Of a stretch of DNA of 64,000 nucleotides, positions 44,917-56,753 are shown piece after piece (the first letter of the stretch is position 1; each line of letters opens with the position of its first letter). The notes beneath the pieces are model-generated. The model was given only the letters and a program-made list of their open reading frames with translations. It was not told the DNA's origin and ran no database searches. Made by a program: the position numbers and the translations under genes. This DNA is from Conchocele bisecta (Eukaryota; Mollusca; Bivalvia; Lucinida; Thyasiridae), in assembly GCA_029237695.1 (NCBI GenBank), contig CM055271.1:86592208-86656207 (forward strand), in the 5' to 3' direction.

Positions 44917-46036
44917 TGCTGACAGTACTGTACAAATTGGAAAACGTTTGTAAAGACCACCCGTTATCAGCCGAAATTCGGCAAAATCGTTGAAAAGTAT
45001 GTACATTTTTCAACTTCAAATGCATATAGCTCTTTTATTTGAGCAGATAGCAGAAAACTGTTAGCGAGTCTGAGATAGAGAATTTTGTCAGCTTTCCAAT
45101 GCAAAAAGAATTCTTGAAATCGGTTGGAAAATAAGGAAGTTATAGGAAGTATGACGTCACTTCCGTTTTCGTGGAAAGTAGCATTAAAAGATATCTGAAA
45201 ATCTCTGAGTCTCTGCTCACACTGATCCGAATCGGCATGCAAAATTTGAAGTCGATCCGACCAGCGGTTTGGTGTAGATGGAGGGAGCCCGTAAGTCAGC
45301 GGATGATTATTTTTCGATAGTTATCGCCCTTAAATTGCAGTTTACGCCATTTGTAAATACACCTAATAAAATTAAATATGTGCAATATTCCGCCAGTGAA
45401 GTTTTCGTTTGTTTTTCACCATAGGCCTGGCACAAAGCGGGAAAGTTTTAGCTAAAGGACTGAAATATCGACCGCAGCAAGAAATTTTGAAATCTATTGA
45501 TAAATAACGAAGCTGACGTCACATCCGTTTGCTCTATTTTGAAAACTTGAAAAAAAGACGTTCATCTTTGACATCCAATAGAACCGGAAGTAGTCAAGAT
45601 AGAGCTCTGAAAATTATCATCTATTATGCGCCTGACACTCCCCTATCACACTGGCAAGAAATTATGTTGCTGACATTACTGTACAAATTGGAAAACGTTT
45701 GTAAAGACCACCCGTTATCAGCCGAAATTCGGCAAAATATCGGCAAAATCGTTGAAAAGTATGTACATTTTTCAACCTCAAATGCCTATAGCTCTCTTAT
45801 TTGACCAGATAGCCGAGAATTGTCAGCAAGTTCGAGATAGCGAATTTTGTCAGCTTTCCAATGCAGAAAGAATTTTTGAAATCGGTTGGAAAATAAGGAA
45901 GTTATAGAAAGTATGACGTCACTTCCGGTTTCGTGGAAAGTGGCATTAAGAGATTTCTGAAAATATCTGAGTCTCTGCTCACACTTGATCCGAATCCGCA
46001 TGCAAAATTTGAAGTCGATCCGACCAGCGGTTTGGG
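44917..46036 (+). repeat. direct repeat of about 365 bp, two copies
   Basis: Copy 1, 44917-45275, and copy 2, 45667-46036, share TTGGAAAACGTTTGTAAAGA, GAAATCGGTTGGAAAATAAG, GTATGACGTCACTTCC and GATCCGACCAGCGGTTTGG at high identity. The 390 bp between them contains related but more diverged text (GACGTCACATCCG near 45514), so the whole may be one larger tandem unit. Confidence 0.9.
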
Positions 46037-46216
46037 CTGTAGACTGAACGGCTGAATAAAAAAAAAAAAAAAAAAAACCAACGAATACAATAGGTTTTCG
46101 GCGCAGCTGAAAGCCGCCTCAAACCTAATTAAGAAACATGCAGACGCTTCTACATACGCCGACTACAATTGCTATCGCGTTTGTTTGTAATTGTTATATA
46201 AATATATAAATAAAGT

Positions 46217-46427
46217 TTAACCCTTTCACCCCTAAGTAACTGAATGGGCTGCGATATGTTCGTTTTGCAACCAATCCAATCATCGGAAAATGATTTTAGA
46301 CTATTCCATTTAAAACACTTTCAAACAGTGAAGATCCTGATGAGACGGCTCGTTACGAGCCGGCTCATCTGGATCTGCACTGTTTGCATAAACCGATATA
46401 GCGGGCTTTCGGGTTCAAAGGGTTCAA
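46217..46427. mobile_element. palindromic TTAA MITE, family A, copy 3
   Basis: TTAACCCTTTCACCCC on the left, CAAAGGGTTCAA on the right, core GAGACGGCTCGTTACGAGCC. It immediately precedes the inverted minisatellite arm. Confidence 0.88.
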
Positions 46428-46431
46428 ATAA

Positions 46432-47690
46432 ATATTAGCATTATGATTACATTGAACGGTGTGAAGTTAGCAGTGAGCAGTAAGTAGCAGTGAGATAAGT
46501 ATCACTGCTGGCAGTAAGCGGCAGTGAACAGCTAGGTGTGTTTCACTGCTAGCAGTAAGCAGCAGTGGGCAGTGAGATGTGTCTCAATGCTATATGTAGC
46601 AGTAAGCGGCAGTGAGCAGTTATATGCGTCAGGCAGTAATGTAAACTAAGTACGTGCGTAAACTCTTTAGACCGGACAATGTATATTTGCGTAACCTCTC
46701 TAAACCGGACACCACTGTAAACTATGTGTATGTAGGAACCCCACTAACCCGGACATCACTTTAAACTAGGTATGCGTGCGGAACCTCTCTAAACCGGACA
46801 CCACTGTAAGCTATGTATGTGTGCGGAACCTCTCTAGACCGGACACCAATGCAAGCTATATATGTGCGGAAGCTCTCTAGACCGGTATGTATATGTGCTT
46901 AACCTCTCTAAACCGGACACCCCATTGTAAACTAGATGTATGTGCGGAACGCCTCTAAACCGGACAGCACTGTGAGGAACCTCTCTAGACCGAACACCAA
47001 TTCAAGCTAGGTATATGTGCGCAACTTTTCCAAACCGGACACCACTGCAAGCTAGGTATGTGTGGGGAACCTCTCTTGACGGGACACTATTGAGAGCTAG
47101 GTATGTGTGGGGAACCTATCTAGACCGGACACCACTGTAAACAACGTGTATGTGCGGAACCTCTCTGCATGGGATATCACTGTAAACTAGGTATGTTTGC
47201 GGAACCACTGTAGATGGGACACCATTGTAAGCTAAGTACATGTGTGGAACCTCTCTAAACTACAACTGTAAACTATACATGTGTGCGGAACCTCTATAGA
47301 CCGGACAGAACTGTAAGCTACATGTAGGTATATGTGCGAAACCTCTCTAAATGGGACAGCACTGTAAACTAGGTATGTTTTCGGAACCTTTCTAGACCGG
47401 ACACCAATGCAAACTTTAAAATAAAACGGACACCACTATAAACTAGGTATTTGTGCTGAGACCTCTCTTAGACCGGACACCACTGTAAACTACGTGTATG
47501 TGCGGAACCTCTCTATACCGGAAAGCACTGTAAACTAGGTATGTGTGCGGAACCTCTGTAAACCGGACATCACTGCAAACTAGTTATGTGTGCGGAACCT
47601 CTCTAACCCGGACAGCACTGTAAACTACGTGTATGTGCGGAACCTCTGTAAACGGGACAGCGCTGTAAACTATGTATGTATTACGAGGTT
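46432..47690 (+). repeat. minisatellite array, left arm of a large inverted repeat
   Basis: First 46450-46640: repeated GCAGTGAGCAGTAAG and GTTTCACTGCTAGCAGTAAG. Then about twenty units of 45-50 bp to 47690 built on GGAACCTCTCTAAACCGGAC followed by ACCACTGTAAACTAGGTATG. Its mirror image is 54925-55878. Confidence 0.93.
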
Positions 47691-47885
47691 GAAGTCTCGT
47701 AGTCTGTTTATTTGGATTTCATAAGTGTTCTTCATTGTCTTTTTTTGTATATTGGGAATTAGCTCATTCTGTCCAAATAATGAATTTAACAAATAACCAC
47801 GTTTAACAGTTCCCTAAATATATTTCCAATTTTCATCGACAATTTAAAACATACTGGATACACTAGACTAACCAATGAAATTGTT
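47691..47885 (+). repeat. left part of local duplication X, copy 1
   Basis: GAAGTCTCGTAGTCTGTTTA to CTAACCAATGAAATTGTTT matches 52219-52606 with a deletion of about 200 bp here. Confidence 0.88.
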
Positions 47886-47987
47886 TTTATCCCGTCAACG
47901 AGCGGGCCTATGTGCCGTGAAACACGGTGCCGTGAAACATTTTTGATATCCAGTCAATACGACCCAATCACTGCGTATGAATATGTG

Positions 47988-48982
47988 TTTCAATAATGCT
48001 TTAGAACTACTTTGACACAGTAACCTTTGACATTTACTGATTTAGGTGAAGTCTTGTAAACAAAATGATACGCTGACATTTGAGATTTGGCACTTTACAC
48101 TTACTTATGAAATAATGTGAAATGATAATAAAGAAAGTACCAGAAAGAAAGAAAACAAAAACAAATTAAAATGCATCTAATTAAGAGTATTTGTTTACAT
48201 TGTTGCTGCATTAACTGGCAGCCTTCCCAGTCCCACAATCCATTGTATTTTGCTGTCTTTTGTAAGCAAGAATAAAATTGGAAAAAGCAAAAACATCGAT
48301 AAATTATAAATGCTACTTGAGCTTGGAAAAGTATTGCAAAAAAAAAGATGTCTGATTATTTAGATCCAGGAACATTTTAACTTTTCTGGGACGACATTAG
48401 TGGTAGTGGCAGTGCTGAAAATGTTGGTGTTGAAGTAGTAGAGATCAGTGCTGACGTGTGTGCTGCAATGGGAATTCTGCTATGGCTATGACAAATGTAA
48501 ACACGTGTGAAAATGAAACTTTACATACCCAAACTCGCCAGAGGCAGAGTGGTGTCGCACTTCAATCGCTGACAATATCCAGTAATACGAATCAGCAATA
48601 TGTCCAGTCACTATTTGCCGGAGCCACACTGAACATCAACAACTTCCATGTGTACAAACAGTAACTGTACATACTGTTAATTGTAAAATATCTGCCCAGT
48701 GACAGTGTGTTTGAAACGCAACGAGTAAGTTGCCGCTCCAAAATCTCATGAACACACGTGTTTACACAGCTGTGTAATTATTAAATATACTTTAATATTC
48801 ATGATTCTCGACATTATTAAAAGTAGAAATACGTGTAAAAATGTTTTTGTGTGAAATATGCCAAACTACCGTGACATTAAGCGATGTTTGCTTCCAAAAG
48901 GCACTGACTTATTTTGTGTGTGCGTAGCAACAATAAAAGTTGTGATGCGGTTATCACTCTAGTCGATTCTCCGATGTTGAGG
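47988..48982. mobile_element. 995-bp insertion inside the F/E module
   Basis: Comparison with the intact module at 56754-56914 shows the break after ATATGTG. ATGTG stands on both sides (47983-47987 and 48983-48987), a possible 5-bp target duplication. No terminal inverted repeats were seen. It contains a short coding-like stretch (48348-48664). Confidence 0.6.
48348..48664 (+). pseudogene. coding-like orphan stretch inside the insertion
   Basis: One frame reads MSDYLDPGTF, a stop, then LFWDDISGSGSAENVGVEVV up to about 48490. A second frame (48458-48664) ends with LFAGATLNINNFHVYKQ and a stop at 48662. The end resembles a conserved-looking C-terminus, but I do not recognise the family. It could be the tail of a transposon-encoded protein. 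Confidence 0.3.
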
Positions 48983-49182
48983 ATGTGGCTGGAGTTATCT
49001 TTTGCATTTTAAAGCTATTTGTAGGTGTTGACGGGATAAATAGAATAGTAGGTAAGTGCCGTGAATGGGAAAAAATATCTGGCGCGGCACGGAAACGGGA
49101 TGGGCTCGGCCTCGCCCATCACGTTTCCTAAGCTTTGCCATATATTTTTTCCCATTCACGGCACTAACCTACTATTCTCTAT

Positions 49183-49709
49183 ATTATGCACCATGTGATA
49201 TCAGAATGTATTTCCTCATTTACATATTGGCCCTATGACGTTGGTTTAGTGTCCTGGGGCTCACTGTGGACAAAGAGTCAAACTTTCTTTGTTGCAATCT
49301 CTGGAATGAGATTACTTATCAAACTTATGTGTACTTATCGGATGTCAGCTTGGACGGTTTATGGCTTAATCTTGACAGCGTTGCATAACATACAGACGAC
49401 TTAATATGCAGATTTTCGACTTTAATATCCGTGAAAAATAAAAGAATTTTCGCAATTCTTTGAATAAAAGTTCAATATTATCCCTGACTTGGAAATAAAT
49501 ACAATATTTAAAATCCATGTAAAATAAAAAACATTCTGATATGAATATTGACCGAAATCGACCAATAATTATAAAGTTGACATCTTTGTTAAATGAAATA
49601 ACTGTTTTGAGACATGTGAAGACCCAGATCAGCCTGCACATCCGCGCAGTCTCATCATGACCCACACCGCTCGCTACTGTATGGGTCGGACCAAATTCCA
49701 ATTCATAAC
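49183..49709 (+). repeat. right part of local duplication X, copy 1
   Basis: TTATGCACCATGTGATATCA to AAATTCCAATTCATAAC matches 52610-53150 at about 95% by eye, including a block with GCTTGGACGGTTTATGGCTT. Confidence 0.93.
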
Positions 49710-51839
49710 AATATCCCCCGTCTTCTGGCCACATCATCATTCTGTAATTGCTGTCTGCATATATCGGGAAAAATACGGTATCCAAATTTCACAAGATTAT
49801 ATGTCTGTTGAGCGTTATCTCTGTATTCAATCAGCTAAACAACATGTATTGCCATTGTCATCAATCTTAGGCAAAATGCGATCTGGTTACTGATAATTTC
49901 ACTGCGTCTGAACTATGGGTGAGATAAATCAAATAAATTGGTAATAATCACTATTCATGCGGATAACTATGTGAAATATTATAATAAATACAGAGATAAC
50001 AAACAATCACAGCAATTACAAAATGGCACATGGCCCAGCAAACCAAATAGCATTGTCTAAATCATAATGTTACAAGAACAATGCACTACCTATATTGGCA
50101 TGAATCCTATACTGGCATTGACAACGCTATGCTCTCTTTATGGAATGGTTATTTCTCTGTCAAGGACGAAATAATTACCTCTGCAAAATGTAATGGGAAA
50201 TATTTTGTGAACACATGACTTGTTTGCAAATATAAAAATACGATAAATGCATAATATTCACAGTGTGAGAATCGTGTTCATTGTGGCATTGAAAATGTAT
50301 AAAATATAAACGTATTGCAAAATTTTAAATACATGCACATTATATTTGTTTACGTTTAATTCGTAGGTTTTTATTAAAAATGCACTAGAGCAGACGGTAA
50401 AGATGCAATGTATCGGGATTAAATCGGACACAATTTGTATTTATTTCCACCTATCAAAGTAATTCTAAGTATGGATTTTCCAAACAAACATATTAACAGC
50501 TAAATATACTATATTAGCGGCATTTCCGCTTTATCCTGGTTATTCCAGATAGCAATGTACATGTAATTGTATTATATGTCATTGAAAAATAATAAATAAA
50601 ATTATTTACGATTGCAAAATGTTCGCACTAATTTATCAAATTCTCAATATACACACGGATATCCAGCGTGCATATGATAAAAAAACTTTATTGTTTGTTA
50701 GACATTGTGAGTCATAATTGCTACAGTCAATTGTACACGTATTTGTAATGCTGGCGTGTTATTTTAGCATAATTGGCCGTGTTGTATTCTATAACGATGT
50801 GTTGCCTGCTCATGCATATTACATTTTTCTTAATCATTTTACACAGTAACGTATATCTTTCTGTATGTGTTTTATTCCATTTCGTCTTTAAATAATTTGG
50901 ACATATTTATCGAGGAATGTATAGCAATATTATGCAGACACTGACAGTTTTCCCGTGCACACATTAAATAAAGTCAAGTATTTGTAGTCTGGCCTTACAT
51001 TTAGCACATGCATACATCAACATTCATATGGGTCCATCCCTTTCATTCATCATCATTCGTTTAACATATATATACACTGACACTCAAATATGGACCCCAG
51101 CACACGCATTCATCAGCATCCAGACTCAAACACCGACCAACTTAGCATGAGCATTGGCATCCGACATGTATGTGTATAACTTTACGTATACGACTTATCT
51201 ATATTTAAAGATTTACACCTCATTATGCCATATTTAAGACAAGAATGCGTCGATAATAATTAATATATCTGCATAAGTATAAGCACGGCCCCTTGGCTAA
51301 CGTGCTGCATGGTCCTTTGGCTAACATGCTAGGCAGAAAGATACCTGTTTCACCATATTAGTTCAGGCGCTATATTATTATCCTATGAAAATATAGTCGG
51401 TCTGTGTTAACAACAATCTGAAGTCTGCTACATATCTGGTTTCCGATTTCTGACAAAACTACATATTTGTGATGTCCATATTATCGACAACGGAAATGTA
51501 TGCTATTCAAAAAGCGTATTATATGACACGTGTAAATACAATATTCTATATAACATGAGCGAACATACACTTAAGGTAGTTTTACATGCAACAAAAAGGT
51601 GACGGTTTACAGTTTCATCTGAGTAATTGTACTTGTACTTAAGCTTATGTAAATTGAAAAATAGTATTTAATTTAAGTGCAGTTATATACATATAACACA
51701 GGTTTTGAATTTTAGACTTGTCACATGAAATGAGTTATCACCTGGTTTGTTTCCACAGAACAACCAAAAAGGGTAATGTTTAGAAACAATGGTGGTAACT
51801 ACATGTATTCAAATTCTCGTGCAAGTTAATCAATGCTAA
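49710..51839. other. no gene or repeat recognised
   Basis: About 2.1 kb of AT-rich sequence, read on both strands. No open frame over about 80 codons, no hairpin with long arms and no tandem repeat was found. This is the longest apparently unique stretch in the window. Confidence 0.5.
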
Positions 51840-52215
51840 TTTTCGTCGTCTTCTGTTGGGTTTCGAAAGTTTATGATATTGTTCCGTCCGGCGTCGTCAT
51901 CTGGAATGTACCGACCGTTCGGCAGCGCCCGTATTCGCCGAAACATCTGCGATATTCTCGTCTTCTGGATATGTTTGTAATTGTAGTGTGGCGTCGTTAA
52001 TCATGAAAGTTCCATCTTCAATAACGTAAAATTGTAATGAGTTCGTTTGAAATTTCGTCGAACAGCAGGTGTCCATCAATCCGTGGTAAGCTAAGCTGTA
52101 TATCCGTAGAAATCGGTATATTCGCACGTCCGTGCATTTTCGTAGAGCCTACTCGCTTCCGTCTTCTTCGACGAGAGGTACCGTTTTTGAATTTTACCCG
52201 GATTATGTTCCACCA
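51840..52215 (-). pseudogene. coding-like remnant, unknown protein
   Basis: All three minus-strand frames contain protein-like text in succession. The order is a basic segment (RRRRKRVG) with DIQLSLPRIDGHLLFDEISN, then FYVIEDGTFMINDATLQLQ, then IRALPNGRYIPDDDAGRNNI and a stop at about 51838. GC content and codon use are higher than in the flanks. This suggests the C-terminal region of a gene or transposon protein with at least two frameshifts. I do not recognise it. It directly adjoins duplication X. Confidence 0.35.
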
Positions 52216-52218
52216 ACT

Positions 52219-53150
52219 ATGAAGTCTCGTAGTCTGTTTATTTGGATTTCATAAGTGTTCTTCATTGTTTTGTCTTTTTTTTGTATATTGGTAATTAGCT
52301 CATTCTGTCCAAATAATGAATTTAACAAATAACCACGTTTAACAGTTTTATTTTGTATGTTTCTTGTTTGTTGTCATGTTAATAAATTACCAAATACAAA
52401 TGTAACATGTTAATTGAAGATGTATCTCCAGACCCACTGCCAGCCCGCCAAGCGGCGGCTGTACGTCCGTTTATTACAATGATTACTGTAACAGTTACAT
52501 GATGTTTCCTTGGCGAACAACTATTTTGTAACTCCTTGAATATATTTCGACTTTTCATCGACAATTGCAAACATACTGGATACACTAGATTAACCAATGC
52601 AATTGTTTATTATGCACAATGTGATATAAGAATGTATTACCTCATTTACATATTGCCCTATGACGTTGGTTTAGGGTCCTGGGGCTCACCGTGGACAAAT
52701 AGTAAAACTTTCTTTGTTGCAATCTCTGGAATGAGATTACTTATCAAACTTATGTGTACCTATCGGCTGTCAGCTTGGACGGTTTATGGCTTAATCTTGA
52801 CAGCGTTGCATAACATACAGACGAATTAATTTGCAGATTTTCTACTTTAATATCTGTGAAAAATAAAAGAATTTTCGCAATTCTTTGAATAAAAGTTCAA
52901 TATTATCCTTGACTTTGGAAATAAATACAATATTTAAAATCCATGTAAAATAACAAACATTCTGATACGAACATTGACCGAAATCGACCAATAATTATAA
53001 AGTTCACATCTTTGTTAAATGATTGTCTCTTAAATTACACAACTGTTTTGAGACTTGTGAAGACCCAGATCAGCCTGCACATCCGCGCAGTCTCATCATG
53101 ACCTACACCGCTCGCTACTGTATGGGTCGGACCAAATTTCAGTTCATAAC
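52219..53150 (+). repeat. local duplication X, copy 2 (no F/E insertion)
   Basis: Contains both halves of X joined at CAATTGTTTATTATGCAC (about 52600-52617), the empty-site form of the F/E insertion. It has about 200 bp (52345-52545) not present in copy 1. Confidence 0.92.
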
Positions 53151-53255
53151 ATATGTGTACGGAAGCTCTCTAAACCGAACACCACTATAAATGAGGTATA
53201 TGTGCGGAACCTCTCTAGACCGGACAACACTATAAACTAGATATGTGCGCGGAAC
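53151..53255 (+). repeat. small piece of the 46-bp minisatellite
   Basis: Two to three units (GGAAGCTCTCTAAACCGAAC, GGAACCTCTCTAGACCGGAC) right after duplication X copy 2. In copy 1 the long array precedes X instead. Confidence 0.88.
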
Positions 53256-53259
53256 ATAG

Positions 53260-53586
53260 TACACGATGTGGGCCAAGTCCACCCGTAAGCGTTCCAGCAC
53301 GCCTCCATCCCTACTAGTGCTCTCAACTGTGCTTAGCGGCCAGCAGGGAGACAACGTACCTCACCGTTACTGTTATTTGGGCTTGATGCTATTCAAACGA
53401 CACAGAAGCATGGAACAGCGGCGCGGCCACCTGGTGTACGATATAGGCCGAGTGCCCCTGTATGCGTTCCAGCACATCTCGCTACTGGCTAGTGCTCTCA
53501 CCTGTGATTAACGGCCACCCCAGATGCAACGAACGTCACTATTTGCTGCTATTATGGCGTGGGTGGGGGTATTCAAACGAGTTAGA
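53260..53586 (+). repeat. two diverged copies of a 145-bp unit
   Basis: Units at about 53260-53403 and 53435-53586 share CACGATGTGGGCCAAGT-like starts, GCGTTCCAGCAC, CTAGTGCTCTCA and a TATTCAAACGA end. An open frame (53266-53511) runs through both but shows no protein motif. Confidence 0.65.
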
Positions 53587-53929
53587 CTCGAGACTGAAGT
53601 TTATTGATATTTATTTCTTTTGTTTAGTTGTTTTTTTAATCACATTTCTTGTGTCACTTACTGAGTAAACTGAGTAAGTTTCTCTTTTCATCAGCATTCA
53701 ATGCTAAAAATGGTGAAATCGTCTAAAATTGTGTACACAGTACACTGCACTGCAAGTAAGTACCGGTCGAGAACCATTGCATGTACACTCGCTGGAGATC
53801 ATACGAATAAAACATTTTCCGGGCCCCTCACGATTTTATTTTTACGAAATATGATCTTCAAATATATGAAAAAAATGCAGTAGAATGCAGGAAATGGCTT
53901 CCTCAATTCAAACATTTTCCGGGGGTACA

Positions 53930-54238
53930 TGCCCCCGGACCCCCCCCCCCCCCCCCTAGCCAACTCCCTCGCTCCGCTCTACGAACGAGCATACCTCGTT
54001 CACGTTCCATGTGCAGGCCCGTAGCCAGGGGGGGGGGGGGTCGGAGCGTTCGATGACCCCCCGCCCAGCCTCGAGGTTCACTTTTTTAGCCTTGAGGTCC
54101 ACTTTTTTAGACCCCCATAGATACTTCAGACCCCTTGAGCCTTCGAAACGACCACCCCCCCACCCCCTTCAAACAGGTAGACACTTCAGACCCCTTGAAC
54201 CTTCGAAACGACCCCCCCCCTTGGATCCGCCACTGATA
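53930..54238. mobile_element. G/C-tract transposon fragments
   Basis: First a fragment with GTACATGCCCCCGGAC and a C run (53925-53956). Then an element from CAGGCCCGTAGCCAGG (about 54014) to TGGATCCGCCACTG (about 54238), whose left end matches the TIR of the 753-bp element at 10624. Its right end read inward is CAGTGGCGGATCCA, a widespread hAT-like terminus. Internally ACTTCAGACCCCTTGA with CCTTCGAAACGACC occurs twice. Confidence 0.6.
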
Positions 54239-54570
54239 CATGAATCTGTGGGAGTTCGAAGCGTGACTAAATTTATATTTGAACCGTTCTACAATGTTCG
54301 CTATTGCGGAGAACATTTCTCAAGTACTTAGTTAGAACAGTCAATACCTATATCGGGCATTATACGGTTTTATTATATGACTAAGTATTTCAGTCATTCT
54401 CATTGGCCTAAACACGACCACGTGATTATATACAAATTTAATGTAGACCTCTGAACGGTTTGTTTACACGAATAAACACTCTCGGACCGCGAGACCGGTC
54501 CAAGATGTGTTTATTCATGTAAACAAACCTATTGTTCACCTCCTTAGAGCGCATGCGTAAATCTAACACA

Positions 54571-54790
54571 TTTTGAAAAAAATATTTTAAAATTTAAAAA
54601 ACATTTTTTTTAAATAATTATTGAAAATTGTGTGAAACCAAAAAAAAAGTGAACAAATTTTGCTTCGGCCTGATATTTTGAAAAAAATATTTTAAAATTT
54701 AAAAAACATTTTTTTTAAATAATTATTGAAAATTGTGAAACCAAAAAAAAGTGAACAAATCTTTTTCCGGCCGGATATTTTGAAAAAAAT
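54571..54790 (+). repeat. two-copy tandem repeat, unit about 103 bp
   Basis: ATATTTTAAAATTTAAAAAA to GTGAACAAAT and a GGCC-containing GATATTTTG end occurs twice, with a third partial start near 54775. Confidence 0.9.
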
Positions 54791-54847
54791 ATTGGCCAGA
54801 AATATTTTAATATTTTAAAAGTGTCATAATAAAACATGAGAGGTTCA

Positions 54848-54849
54848 GC

Positions 54850-54915
<66 letters not shown>

Positions 54916-54916
54916 C
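54848..54916. repeat. (ATATAC)n microsatellite
   Basis: About eleven perfect hexamers next to the right minisatellite arm. Confidence 0.95.
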
Positions 54917-54924
54917 TTGCAGTT

Positions 54925-55878
54925 GTGTCCGGTGTATAGAGGTTCCACACATCTACCTCGCTTGTAGTGGTGTCCGGTTTAGACAGGTTCCGCACATATA
55001 CCTCGCTTGTAGTGGTGTCCGGTATAGAGAGGTTCCGCGCACGCACACATACCTAGTTTGCAGTGGTGTCCGGTCAAGAGAGGTCCAGCACACTTACCTA
55101 GTTTGCAGTGTTGTCCGGTTTAAACAGGTTCCGCACGCATACCTCGTTTGCAGTGGTGTCCGATCAAGACAGGTTCCGCACACATACCTTGTTTACAGTG
55201 CTGTCCGGTCTACAGAGGTTCCGCTCACATACCTAGATTGCGGTGGTGTCCGGTTTATAGAGGTTACGCACACATACCGCGTTTACAGTGGTGTCCCGTC
55301 TACAGATGTTCCGCACACATGCATGCACCTAGCTTGCATTGCTGGCCAGTTTAGCAGTGCTGGCCAGTTTAGAGAGGTTTCGCACACGTACCTAGTTGTG
55401 ATATCCGGTTTAGTGGGGTTCCCTACATACACATACTTTACAGTGGTGTCCGGTTTACAGATGTTCCGCACACATACATGTACCTAGCTTGCAGTGCTGA
55501 CCAGTTCAGAGAGGTTCCGCACACATACCTAGTTTACAGTGGTGTACGGTTTAGAGAGGTTCCGCACGCATACATAGTTTACAGTGATGTCCAGGTTAGT
55601 GGGGTTCCCTACATACACATAGTTTACAGTGGTGTCCGGTTTAGAGAGGTTACGCAAATATACATTGTCCGGTCTAAATAGTTTACGCACGTACTTAGTT
55701 TACATTATTGCCAGACGTATATAACTGCTCACTGCCGCTTACTGCTAGCAGTGAGACACATCTCACTGCCCACTGCTGCTTACTGCTAGCAGTGAAACAC
55801 ACCTCACTGCTCACTGCTACTTACTGATCACTGCTCACTGCTCACTTCACACCGATATTACATTGTCATAATACTGAT
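54925..55878 (-). repeat. minisatellite array, right arm of a large inverted repeat
   Basis: Sixteen or so units in the opposite orientation to 46432-47690 (GTGGTGTCCGGTTTAGAGAG followed by GTTCCGCACACATACCTAG). Then come the GCAGTGAGCAG-type block inverted (CACTGCTCACTGCTACTTAC) and the shared outer border (TTCACACCGATATTACATTG). Confidence 0.93.
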
Positions 55879-56329
55879 TTTGTTATGTGTTATCTAAAAA
55901 TACCGGTCGTATGGTTATTTAGTTTCAAATGTCATTTCACAAGTCATCCATATAATATAAGATAACAATCATAAATGCAATATGCCCATTTGTATAAAAA
56001 TAATCGACAAAATTACTACGTATTTCCTTGAAGGAAACCGAAGAAAAAAAAGACAACTATCTGAACCACTATGAAAACAACTGTACAATTCTGCCACGCA
56101 TATCCAACATTAAAATATATGTGAGCCGTAAAGCGTACAGCTATAAATAGGTCAACTTATTGCAATGACGCAACAATTCCAAGTTTCAAAATCCGACGTG
56201 ACGTTGGTAAATTTATGCGTAACTTTGCGACGTCATGTTCAGCCTTTCATGACGTTGTCATTAAGGTTGGTTATCACAGAGCGCGGCCCATAGGTATCAT
56301 CGAAAATGGTCTACTTGTAAGACAGAGAT
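55879..56329. other. no gene or repeat recognised
   Basis: AT-rich sequence without supported features; a GTGACGTTG/GCGACGTCATG patch near 56200 is not a repeat I could match. Confidence 0.4.
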
Positions 56330-56576
56330 TTAACCCATTCAACCCGAAGGAACTGGAATGGACTGCGATATGCTAGTGTTCCGACCAATCCAATGGTCAC
56401 ACAATGATTTTCAGATTCTTCCATTTATGAAAAGGCGGTGTTTTTGTTCTCAAAAATATGAAAATTACTTTCAAACAGTGCAGATCCTGATGAGACGGCT
56501 CGTTACCAGCCGGCTCATCTGGATCTGCACTGTTTGCATAAACCGATAAAGCGGGCTTTCGGGTTCAAAGGGTTAA
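56330..56576. mobile_element. palindromic TTAA MITE, family A, copy 4
   Basis: Perfect TTAA at 56330-56333 and 56573-56576. TIR TTAACCCATTCAACCC against CAAAGGGTTAA. The core is GAGACGGCTCGTTACCAGCC with CAGATCC/GGATCTG arms. Confidence 0.9.
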
Positions 56577-56753
56577 ACTGTATTTCTTACATTCGATATA
56601 ATCGAAGATATGCTAAAATGTGCATAGCTTTGATCCAGTGACTGGAGAAATGGGGTTTGCGACCAATATAGATCTAGATCAGCCTGTGCATCAGCACTTT
56701 TCGACATTCCATCAATGAAACACCCGTCATGCTTCTAGTAAGCAATATATATA

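Larger units (their letters stand above)
47886..49182. mobile_element. module-plus-hairpin element, family F/E, copy 2, split by an insertion
   Basis: Module left part 47886-47987 (TATCCCGTCAACG to GAATATGTG), an intervening 995 bp, module right part 48988-49040 (to TGTTGACGGGATAAA), and hairpin 49041-49181 (GAATAGTAGGTAAGTGCCG and its mirror). The whole sits inside duplication X, whose other copy (52607) lacks it. Confidence 0.85.

Noticed and set aside
44967..46001. Matching open frames in the two copies of the 365-bp repeat
   Set aside because: The frame is kept only because the DNA repeat is similar; no domain, start context or codon bias supports translation.
46640..47690. Repeat-spacer look of the 46-bp array
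   Set aside because: The whole unit repeats, with drift throughout; the organism is eukaryotic. Not CRISPR.
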